Under the pieces are notes generated by a model. That model was given only the letters and a program-made list of their open reading frames with translations, did no database searches and had not been told where the DNA came from. This document shows, piece after piece, positions 34,084-40,586 of a stretch of DNA of 40,586 nucleotides. This DNA is from Actinomycetota bacterium. GTDB lineage: Bacteria; Actinomycetota; Actinomycetes; Nanopelagicales; Nanopelagicaceae. The DNA lies in contig JAPLBL010000070.1 of the NCBI GenBank assembly GCA_026392765.1, forward strand, positions 1 to 40,586, given 5' to 3'. A program made the position numbers and the translations under genes. Every line of letters begins with the position of its first letter. The stretch's first letter is position 1.

Positions 34084-35598
34084 ATGACCACGATCCGCCT
34101 TTCAGACGGAATTGTTAAAGATGATGTCTTAGTCGTTGGTTTGGCATCTAAGAACTCCAAGTCCTCTAAGGCTGGAGCCACTTCACTCCAGATTGAATGC
34201 GGCGATCTCGCCCTCGACACCAAAGTGCTGATGCAGGCACTTGCTGATTTAGGGGCGACTGGAAAAGCAGATGAAGTCATAAAAGTTCCTGGCACTTCCA
34301 CGCGACTCATTGTCTTCACAGGCCTAGGAACTGCCAGTGCCAGCTATGACCACGAAGTACTTCGCCGTGCGGCAGGTGCTGCAGCGCGCGCTCTCGCGGG
34401 AAACTCCAGCGCAACATTCTCACTCCCAGCTAAATCCTTATCCGGAATTAGAGGCGTTGCTGAAGGCGCCGCCCTTGGCTCATATCTCTTTGATCAATTT
34501 AGAGGTTCTACAAAGAGCGGCCAGAAGTCACCTTTGAAATCCATTACGGTCCACACAGATTTAGCTTCACAAGCAAGTGCGAAGTCAGCTGCGAAGTCAG
34601 CAGAGATTATTGGAACTTACACAAACCTTGTGCGCGATCTGATCAATACTCCCCCAAGCCACTTAACTCCAGAGACTTTCTGTAAAGCCATTAACGATGC
34701 AGTGAAGAAGGCAGGAGGCGCAGCAACTGGCTTGAAGGTTTCTGTCATGACAGATGCTCAATTAAAGTCAAAGGGTTATGGCGGAATCATCGGAGTAGGT
34801 CAGGGTTCTGTTAATCCCCCACGTCTTTTGAACATCTCATACACACCCAAGGGTGCAAAGGCGAAGAAGAAATATGCCTTTGTTGGTAAGGGAATCACAT
34901 TTGATTCTGGCGGTCTTGCACTCAAGCCTGCTAAAGGCATGGAAGCAATGAAGTCAGATATGAGTGGTGCTGCAGCTGTCTGTGCTGCAACTATTGCAAT
35001 CGCCCTTCTTAAACTTCCTGTTGCAATCGAGACTTGGGCACCACTCGCAGAAAATATGATCAGCGATACTGCAACACGTCCTAGTGATGTCATCACTATC
35101 TATGGCGGTAAGACTGTTGAAGTTCTCAATCCTGATGCGGAAGGTCGCCTCGTTCTTGCTGATGCAATTGTGCGAGCACAGGAGACGAAAGATCTCGACG
35201 GAATCATCGATGTCGCAACGCTGACTGGTGCTCAAGTTGTTGCACTCGGAACTCGCACGAGCGCTGTGATGACAAATAATGAAGGATTCTCATCTCACTT
35301 TATGGATGTGACGAAGGAGACAGGTGAAGCTTTCTGGCCAATGCCACTGCCTGTTGAATTACGAGCCTCCCTTGATTCACCGGTTGCAGATCTTGCGAAT
35401 ATCGGAGAACGCATGGGCGGAATGCTCGTTGCTGGCTTATTCCTGAAGGATTTCGTCGCAGATGAACTCCCATGGCTTCACCTTGATATCGCAGGTCCTG
35501 CCTATAACGAGAGCGCGCCCCATGGTTACACCCCAGTCGGTGGAACAGGAATCGCTCTTCGCTCCCTGGTGCAGCTGGCTATCTCTGCCAGCTCTTAG
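34084..35598 (+). CDS. pepA: Leucyl aminopeptidase (M17)
   Basis: A 504-residue M17 metallopeptidase. Metal and catalytic residues are K269, D274 and K281 (GKGITFDSGG...K), D292 (KSDMSGAAA), and D351 and E353 in the hallmark segment, here NPDAEGRL where NTDAEGRL is usual. It releases N-terminal amino acids from peptides in the cytoplasm. The start giving MTTIRLSDG is supported by GAGGAG upstream; an earlier in-frame ATG would overlap gcvT. It stands divergent from gcvT, as in mycobacteria. Confidence 0.95.
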   Translation: MTTIRLSDGIVKDDVLVVGLASKNSKSSKAGATSLQIECGDLALDTKVLMQALADLGATGKADEVIKVPGTSTRLIVFTGLGTASASYDHEVLRRAAGAAARALAGNSSATFSLPAKSLSGIRGVAEGAALGSYLFDQFRGSTKSGQKSPLKSITVHTDLASQASAKSAAKSAEIIGTYTNLVRDLINTPPSHLTPETFCKAINDAVKKAGGAATGLKVSVMTDAQLKSKGYGGIIGVGQGSVNPPRLLNISYTPKGAKAKKKYAFVGKGITFDSGGLALKPAKGMEAMKSDMSGAAAVCAATIAIALLKLPVAIETWAPLAENMISDTATRPSDVITIYGGKTVEVLNPDAEGRLVLADAIVRAQETKDLDGIIDVATLTGAQVVALGTRTSAVMTNNEGFSSHFMDVTKETGEAFWPMPLPVELRASLDSPVADLANIGERMGGMLVAGLFLKDFVADELPWLHLDIAGPAYNESAPHGYTPVGGTGIALRSLVQLAISASS

Positions 35599-35667
35599 AA
35601 GCGCGTTATGCATTCGCCTGCCTAGGCTGGCAAGATAGGGTCGTTGGGCTTAAAGAGGAGTGTGTCG

Positions 35668-37035
35668 GTGGCAAATTTTGATCTCGTAGTTCTCGGTGGC
35701 GGTAGTGGCGGCTACGCCGCAGCCCTTCGCGCATCCCAACTCGGATTGACCGTAGCGCTCATCGAGAAAGATAAGGTCGGCGGAACATGCCTACACCGCG
35801 GATGTATTCCCACAAAAGCCCTGCTCCATGCTGGTGAAGTTGCAGATAGTGCACGCGACTCATCCCACTTCGGAGTAAACGCCACTTTTAACTCTATCGA
35901 TATGGCTGGCGTGAATTCCTATAAGGATGGCGTTATCGCAGGCCTTCATAAAGGTTTGCAAGGTCTGGTTAAGTCTCGAAACATTACCTACGTCGAAGGC
36001 ACCGGGCGACTCGTCTCCAATAACACCGTTGATGTGAATGGCACTGCCTATGTTGGTAAGAACATTGTTCTCGCAACTGGTTCCTATGCCCGCACATTGC
36101 CCGGATTAGATATCGACGGAGATCGCGTTATTACATCCGATCACGGTACTTCTCTGAACTACGTTCCAAAGAGCGTCATCGTTCTTGGCGGTGGAGTCAT
36201 TGGATGTGAATTCGCATCTGTTTGGAAATCATTCGGTTCAGAGGTCACCATTATTGAAGGCCTGCCACATCTGATCGCCCTTGAAGATGAATCTTCTAGC
36301 AAGTTACTTGAGCGTGCTTATCGCAAGCGCGGAATCAATTTTGAATTAGGTGTTCGCTTTAAATCTCACAAAGTTGATAAGAAGGGCGTCACCGTCACTC
36401 TCGAAGATGGCCGTGAATTCACAGCCGATCTCCTCCTTGTCTCTGTGGGCCGTGGTCCTGTTACAGATGGCGTTGGCTACCAAGAACTGGGTATCACGAT
36501 GGATCGTGGATACATCACTGTTGATGACCATTGCCGCACCAATATCCCTGGCATCTTCGCAGTAGGAGACATCATCCCTACTCTGCAGCTAGCTCACGTT
36601 GGATTCCAAGAAGGAATTCTTGTTGCAGAGACAATTGCAGGTCTTAATCCTCGTCCAATCAATTACGACGGAGTTCCACGCGTTACCTATTCAGAGCCAG
36701 AAGTTGCATCGATGGGGCTCTCAACCAAGGTTGCAAAAGAGCGTGGTTATGACGTTGTTGAAGTTGATTACAACCTTGCAGGTAATGGCAAGGCTCAGAT
36801 TCTTAAGACTGCGGGATCAATCAAGCTTGTTGCACAGAAGAATGGTCCCGTCCTTGGAATTCACATGGTTGGTTCTCGCGTGGGTGAATTAGTTTCCGAA
36901 GCACAATTGATCTTTAACTGGGAGGCATCAGCAGATGATGTTGCACCTCTCCTTCATGCACACCCAACACTGTCTGAGGCAATGGGCGAAGCTCATATGG
37001 CTCTTGCAGGCAAACCACTTCACTCGCACGGTTAA
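35668..37035 (+). CDS. lpdA: Dihydrolipoamide dehydrogenase
   Basis: A 455-residue flavoprotein disulfide reductase. The redox pair is C41 and C46 in GGTCLHRGCIPTKAL; the FAD-binding motif is VLGGGSGGYAA and the NAD-binding motif is VLGGGVIGCEFAS. The C-terminal HAHPTLSEAMGE holds the His-Glu catalytic dyad. It reoxidises lipoamide in 2-oxoacid dehydrogenase complexes and the glycine cleavage system, whose T protein is two genes away. The start is the GTG at 35668, seven bases after AGAGGAG (35654-35660); the GTG at 35662 is too close. A -10-like TAGGGT lies at 35636-35641. Confidence 0.96.
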   Translation: MANFDLVVLGGGSGGYAAALRASQLGLTVALIEKDKVGGTCLHRGCIPTKALLHAGEVADSARDSSHFGVNATFNSIDMAGVNSYKDGVIAGLHKGLQGLVKSRNITYVEGTGRLVSNNTVDVNGTAYVGKNIVLATGSYARTLPGLDIDGDRVITSDHGTSLNYVPKSVIVLGGGVIGCEFASVWKSFGSEVTIIEGLPHLIALEDESSSKLLERAYRKRGINFELGVRFKSHKVDKKGVTVTLEDGREFTADLLLVSVGRGPVTDGVGYQELGITMDRGYITVDDHCRTNIPGIFAVGDIIPTLQLAHVGFQEGILVAETIAGLNPRPINYDGVPRVTYSEPEVASMGLSTKVAKERGYDVVEVDYNLAGNGKAQILKTAGSIKLVAQKNGPVLGIHMVGSRVGELVSEAQLIFNWEASADDVAPLLHAHPTLSEAMGEAHMALAGKPLHSHG

Positions 37036-37054
37036 GTAAGAGGAGAAAATAGCG

Positions 37055-38752
37055 ATGTCATTCTCGGTCACAATGCCAGCTCTCGGTGAGAGCGTCAGTG
37101 AAGGAACAGTTACTCGTTGGCTCAAGAACGAAGGCGACATGGTCGCTGTCGATGAACCACTCCTTGAAGTTTCAACCGACAAAGTCGATACAGAGATCCC
37201 TTCTCCTGTTGCAGGAATCCTTACAAAAATTGTTGTTGGCGTTGACCAGACAGTTGCAGTCGGCGCAGAACTTGCAGTGATTGCAGATAGCGCAGGCGCT
37301 TCAGCTCCAGCACCCGTTGCAGCTCCTGCTGCGCCTGTTGCAGCACCCGTTATTGCAGCACCAGTAGCTGCACCCGTTGCCCCAACTCCCCCACCTGCAG
37401 CACCAGTGGCTGCACCTGCAGCATCCGGTGGTGGAACAGTCATTACAATGCCGGCACTCGGTGAATCTGTCAGTGAAGGAACTGTTACACGTTGGCTTAA
37501 GAACGTTGGCGATTCTGTAGCAGTAGATGAAGCACTCCTTGAAGTTTCAACAGATAAGGTCGATACAGAGATTCCTTCCCCCGTTGCCGGAACACTTCTT
37601 GCAATCGATGTTGCAGTTGATACAACTGTTGCAGTCGGCGCCCGTCTTGGACTTATCGGTGTTTCAGGATCTGCACCTGTTGCCACCACACCACCACCTG
37701 CACCAGCTCCTGTTGCAGTTGCACCTGTTGCACCAACTCCAGCACCCGTTGCAGCTCCTGTTGTCGTTGCACCCATTGCGCCAACACCAGCAGCTCCTGC
37801 AGCTGCGTTGGCACAACCACAAGATGCTTATGTCACTCCTATTGTCAGAAAACTTGCTAATGATCTCGGAGTAAATCTGGCATCCGTGCGCGGAACAGGA
37901 ATTGGCGGTCGTATTCGTAAGGAAGATGTTGAAGCTGCAGCTCCTCGATCTGTAGTCACACCTGTTGCATCAGCTCCTGCAGCTGCGGTGGCATCAACTC
38001 CATCAGCACCACGTCCAGCTGCAGTTGCATCACCGCTTCGTGGAACGACAGTGACAATGTCACGACTTCGCAAAGTTATTGCAGCTCGCATGGTCGAATC
38101 CCTTCAGGTCTCAGCGCAGCTGACAACAGTCATTGAAGTAGATGTCACAAAGATTGCGCGTCTGCGCGATCGCTCCAAGCCAACATTTGAAGCCCGTGAA
38201 GGCGTCAAGCTCTCATTCCTTCCATTCTTTGCAGTAGCTGTCTGTGAAGCACTTAAGCAGCACCCAGTTCTTAACTCATCTGTCGAAGGTGATCAGATCA
38301 TCTATCACGGCGCAGAGCACCTCGGTATTGCAGTTGATACTGAGCGCGGTCTCTTAGTTCCCGTCATTCATAACGCTGGTGATTTGAACATGGGCGGGGT
38401 TGCTCGCAAGATTGCAGATCTTGCAGCTCGCACACGCGATAACAAGGTAACTCCTGATGAGCTCGGTGGTGGAACATTTACTCTCACCAATACAGGCTCA
38501 CGTGGTGCTCTCTTTGATACACCAATCATTAATCAGCCACAGGTTGCAATCCTTGGACTCGGCGCAGTTGTGAAGCGTCCAATGGTTGTGAAGGGTGAAG
38601 ATGGTGGCGAGACAATTGCTATCCGCTCCATGGTCTATCTCGGTCTCTCCTACGATCACCGCGTTGTCGATGGCGCAGATGCAGCACGCTTCTTAGTTAC
38701 TCTGAAAGAGCGCCTTGAAGGTGGAGCATTCGAATCTGATTTGGGTCTCTAA
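37055..38752 (+). CDS. sucB: 2-oxoacid dehydrogenase E2 acyltransferase with two lipoyl domains
   Basis: A 565-residue E2 protein. Two lipoyl domains carry lipoyl lysines K43 and K168 ([14 protein letters not shown]). Each is followed by an Ala/Pro-rich flexible linker. A peripheral-subunit-binding domain spans about 258-294 ([14 protein letters not shown]...GRIRKEDV). The catalytic domain from about 330 ends with SYDHRVVDG (H535, D539). It transfers succinyl or acetyl groups from E1 to CoA; in actinobacteria this protein can serve pyruvate dehydrogenase or a mixed complex, so the substrate is not fixed. AGAGGAG precedes the ATG. It lies 19 bases after lpdA. Confidence 0.94.
   Translation: MSFSVTMPALGESVSEGTVTRWLKNEGDMVAVDEPLLEVSTDKVDTEIPSPVAGILTKIVVGVDQTVAVGAELAVIADSAGASAPAPVAAPAAPVAAPVIAAPVAAPVAPTPPPAAPVAAPAASGGGTVITMPALGESVSEGTVTRWLKNVGDSVAVDEALLEVSTDKVDTEIPSPVAGTLLAIDVAVDTTVAVGARLGLIGVSGSAPVATTPPPAPAPVAVAPVAPTPAPVAAPVVVAPIAPTPAAPAAALAQPQDAYVTPIVRKLANDLGVNLASVRGTGIGGRIRKEDVEAAAPRSVVTPVASAPAAAVASTPSAPRPAAVASPLRGTTVTMSRLRKVIAARMVESLQVSAQLTTVIEVDVTKIARLRDRSKPTFEAREGVKLSFLPFFAVAVCEALKQHPVLNSSVEGDQIIYHGAEHLGIAVDTERGLLVPVIHNAGDLNMGGVARKIADLAARTRDNKVTPDELGGGTFTLTNTGSRGALFDTPIINQPQVAILGLGAVVKRPMVVKGEDGGETIAIRSMVYLGLSYDHRVVDGADAARFLVTLKERLEGGAFESDLGL
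37073..37216 (+). repeat. Lipoyl domain repeat, copy 1
   Basis: The 48-residue lipoyl core (residues 7-54 of the E2 protein) recurs at 37448-37591 with 45 identical residues, indicating a recent duplication or ongoing homogenisation. Confidence 0.85.
37448..37591 (+). repeat. Lipoyl domain repeat, copy 2
   Basis: Second copy (residues 132-179 of the E2 protein). It differs from copy 1 only at three positions: Glu to Val, Met to Ser and Pro to Ala. Confidence 0.85.
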
Positions 38753-38757
38753 CCTTT

Positions 38758-39648
38758 ATGTCAGTCCCACAACGCATCGCAATCACTGGCGCATCAGGAC
38801 TCATTGGCACAGCACTCGTTGGCCATCTCAAAAGTGAAGGCCACACTGTCCAGCGCTTTGTGCGCCGCCCTGTTGTTGCACCTGATGAAATTCAGTGGGA
38901 TCCAAAGACTGGTTATGTTGATTTCGAAGCACTTCGAGGTGTCGATGCAATCATCCACTTAGCAGGAGTCGGTGTCGGCGATAAGCGCTGGAGCAAGAAG
39001 TACAAGTCAGAGATTCTCAATTCACGTCTTCTTGGAACAACAGCTATCGCACACGCAGTCAATGAAGTTAAGCCACAGGTATTTATCTCAGCAAGTGCCA
39101 TCGGCTGGTATGGAGAATCCGGTAATCGCGCTGTTGTGGAATCAGATCGCGTCGGAGATGATTTTCTTGCCGCGGTCTGCCGCGAATGGGAAGGCGCTGC
39201 AGACCTCGTCACAGATGTTCGCACAGTCAAAATTCGCACGGGCTTAGTTCTAGATCCCACAGGCGGCGCACTAGGAAGAATGCTTCCACTCTTTAGATTT
39301 GGCCTTGGCGGCAAGCTCGGTAACGGTAAGCAATGGTGGTCATGGATTACTTTGCATGATGTTATTCGCGCAATAACTTTCTTACTTGAAAATAGGATTT
39401 CAGGTCCGGTAAATCTCACATCCCCTAATCCTGTAACTAATCAGGAGTTCACATCAGCACTTGCTCGAGCAATGCATCGTCCAGCGCTCTTTCCGGCTCC
39501 TGCCATTGCACTCAAGATTGCTCTCGGTGGCTTCTCATCTGAAATCTTGGGAAGTAAGAAGGTAGTGCCACAGGCGCTCACTGATGCTGGCTTCACATGG
39601 GATTACCCACACATCACAAACGCACTTACCGCCTTAATTCAGGAGTAG
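38758..39648 (+). CDS. TIGR01777-family NAD-dependent epimerase-like protein
   Basis: A 296-residue SDR-fold protein of the YfcH/TIGR01777 family. The dinucleotide motif is ITGASGLIGTALVGHL at the N-terminus. Family markers are IHLAGVGVGDKRWSKKYK, SRLLGT, FISASAIGWYGESG and, toward the end, the VVPQALTDAGFTW region. The physiological substrate is unknown; it is encoded directly after the E2 gene (five-base gap), as in mycobacteria (Rv2216). The Tyr of SAIGWYG occupies the SDR active-site position. Its 3' end overlaps the amine-oxidase-family gene by 15 bases. Confidence 0.88.
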   Translation: MSVPQRIAITGASGLIGTALVGHLKSEGHTVQRFVRRPVVAPDEIQWDPKTGYVDFEALRGVDAIIHLAGVGVGDKRWSKKYKSEILNSRLLGTTAIAHAVNEVKPQVFISASAIGWYGESGNRAVVESDRVGDDFLAAVCREWEGAADLVTDVRTVKIRTGLVLDPTGGALGRMLPLFRFGLGGKLGNGKQWWSWITLHDVIRAITFLLENRISGPVNLTSPNPVTNQEFTSALARAMHRPALFPAPAIALKIALGGFSSEILGSKKVVPQALTDAGFTWDYPHITNALTALIQE

Positions 39649-40586
39649 CTCCTGCGCTGCAAGGCGCCCGGATAAGAGTGCACCATTTTGTGAAGGTGCG
39701 GTTCGATAATCACCGGCGATAAATACTCCCTCTGCAAACTGTGAAGATTGAGCGCCTTGCACACCTACTCCAAAGATGGGAAGTGATTTAGGAATTTCAT
39801 ATTTGGCAATCAGCGCCCAGTCAGAGCTTGAAACACCCCACATGATCGCTAAGTGTCTGCGCACTTCTGATTCAGATGCGAAGTCGATTGTCGTAGAAGA
39901 CAGAAGCGTCTTTCCAGATGGTGCATAACTTGGAACCATATTTGATATTGCAATTGAGTTAATGACAGGACCTCTATTTTGTCCATCTATCAAGAGATTC
40001 TTTGATGAAGTCACACCTTCTGGAATCTCGTGATACCAGGTTGTACTCGATGCAAGTTTAGGAACGTTAGGAATATCCAGTAGTTGCGCTGCAGTAGTGA
40101 CATCCGTTGCAACAATGACAGAGTCTGCATCGACTTGATCAATCGCATCAATGCGTGAGTTGAGATGGATGGTGTTTACACGTTTTGCAAGAGCTTTCGC
40201 CAACTCCCCCACACCGTGTGCTGGCAGCCCTGGTTTTCCTGAAACAAATGAGCGAATGATTTCTTTCCCGCTCACCGCATCAACATTGGCAGGAGAAGTG
40301 AGAAATACACCTGAGAGAAAAGGCTTGAGTACACGAGCGTAGAGATTGCCATATTGAATCAGTTCTTCTTCAACGCTCATTCCCGCCTTCGCTCGGCTAG
40401 TCAAATATGAGAGAAAGCGCACCTTAGTCAGAATTGAACCAGTTGCTGGATTAACTGCTGAGAAAGGATGGCGGCGAGGATCTCCTAAAGAGATCTGTGA
40501 TGTATCGAGTGAAATATCGATTGTTCGTGAGGCCACTATGAAATCAAGCCCTGAAACAATTCCGAGTCGCACAAGTTCCGGGTATC
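39634..40586 (-). CDS. FAD-dependent amine oxidase-family protein, N-terminus outside the window
   Basis: The reading frame is open to the window edge (codons before the GTG at 40572 read Y-P-E-L), so about 317 C-terminal residues are present and the N-terminal FAD-binding motif is missing. The C-terminal FAD signature is GVFIAGDYRTAPSQNGALLSGRLAAQ. The arrangement resembles the flavin amine oxidase/phytoene desaturase/protoporphyrinogen oxidase group. The central part carries VDADSVIVATDVTTA, typical of the FAD-linked substrate domain. Substrate unknown. It converges on the TIGR01777 gene with a 15-base overlap. Confidence 0.78.
   Translation of the reverse strand, partial: YPELVRLGIVSGLDFIVASRTIDISLDTSQISLGDPRRHPFSAVNPATGSILTKVRFLSYLTSRAKAGMSVEEELIQYGNLYARVLKPFLSGVFLTSPANVDAVSGKEIIRSFVSGKPGLPAHGVGELAKALAKRVNTIHLNSRIDAIDQVDADSVIVATDVTTAAQLLDIPNVPKLASSTTWYHEIPEGVTSSKNLLIDGQNRGPVINSIAISNMVPSYAPSGKTLLSSTTIDFASESEVRRHLAIMWGVSSSDWALIAKYEIPKSLPIFGVGVQGAQSSQFAEGVFIAGDYRTAPSQNGALLSGRLAAQELLLN

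Noticed and set aside
35611-35632. Palindromic GCCTAGGC sequence between pepA and lpdA as a terminator
   Set aside because: The stem is short and imperfect and has no T-run; it may be chance.
37307-37430. Low-complexity repeats as a CRISPR array or tandem repeat element
   Set aside because: They encode the Ala/Pro linker of the E2 protein in frame and have no repeat-spacer structure.
36928-37776. Long minus-strand frame encoding a Gly/Ala/Thr-rich repetitive protein
   Set aside because: It is the antisense reading of the Ala/Pro linkers and lipoyl domains of the E2 gene, with no promoter or ribosome binding site.
38913-39419. 168-codon minus-strand open frame
   Set aside because: It lies wholly inside the well-supported TIGR01777 gene and its translation resembles no family I know.
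1-40586. Insertion sequences, prophage, integron or CRISPR elements, tRNA or rRNA genes
   Set aside because: No transposase, integrase, Cas gene, terminal repeat pair, cloverleaf or rRNA segment was recognised on either strand.

Overview
The window is a gene-dense piece of an actinobacterial chromosome with moderate base composition and very short intergenic gaps. It carries the actinobacterial bc1-aa3 respiratory genes (diheme QcrC, three-helix Rieske QcrA, PDWY-type QcrB, small CtaF), an actinobacterial-type adenosine kinase, a DUF3043 protein and a Cys-Ser-Gly histidine ammonia-lyase. Overlapping gene ends, many four-base start/stop overlaps and the modest GC suggest a streamlined freshwater lineage such as the acI/Nanopelagicales group. 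That placement is inference; no rRNA gene is present to confirm it.

Layout. (1) 1-4792: a trans-4-hydroxy-L-proline degradation locus. It holds the C-terminus of a 2-oxoglutarate-semialdehyde dehydrogenase (+ strand), then on the - strand a proline-racemase-family epimerase, a DapA-family deaminase and a three-subunit flavin/[2Fe-2S] D-hydroxyproline dehydrogenase. (2) 4807-6115: a HIT protein and an MpaB-type (DUF2236) oxygenase. (3) 6153-11415: a complete histidine utilisation locus, with hutG divergent from hutU-hutI-hutH. (4) 11396-14368: an alpha/beta hydrolase, a DEDDh exonuclease, trpD and a receiver-like protein. (5) 14521-23728: the respiratory block, ctaE-qcrC-qcrA-qcrB on + and ctaC-ctaD-ctaF on -, separated by a class III aminotransferase and a DMT-family transporter. 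(6) 23751-28957: a cysteine-desulfurase-like protein that has lost its PLP lysine, adenosine kinase, erpA, nadA, a DUF3043 protein and an aldo/keto reductase. (7) 29044-32949: a cobalamin riboswitch controlling a secreted protein plus a three-gene ECF transporter. (8) 32927-40586: gcvT, pepA, lpd, a two-lipoyl-domain E2 acyltransferase, a TIGR01777 epimerase-like protein and a truncated FAD amine-oxidase-family gene.

From about 12.2 kb onward the order resembles the region around Rv2191-Rv2216 of Mycobacterium tuberculosis as I recall it (exonuclease, trpD, ctaE-qcrCAB, ctaC, adoK, erpA, gcvT, pepB, dlaT, epimerase). This is therefore an old actinobacterial neighbourhood with lineage-specific insertions. 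Metabolically, hydroxyproline is funnelled to 2-oxoglutarate and histidine to glutamate. Lpd and the E2 protein belong to the 2-oxoacid dehydrogenase machinery, and the electrons pass to the bc1-aa3 chain encoded in the same window.

Two sequence-level patterns stand out. Most transcription-unit heads carry a -10-like TANNNT hexamer that ends 6-7 bases before the start codon, which predicts leaderless mRNAs. Six of eight convergent gene pairs overlap at their 3' ends. The most unusual items for follow-up are the lysine-less desulfurase homologue, the 11-bp perfect inverted repeat between erpA and nadA, the riboswitch-controlled ECF cassette, and active-site variants in HutG, HutH and the receiver-like protein.
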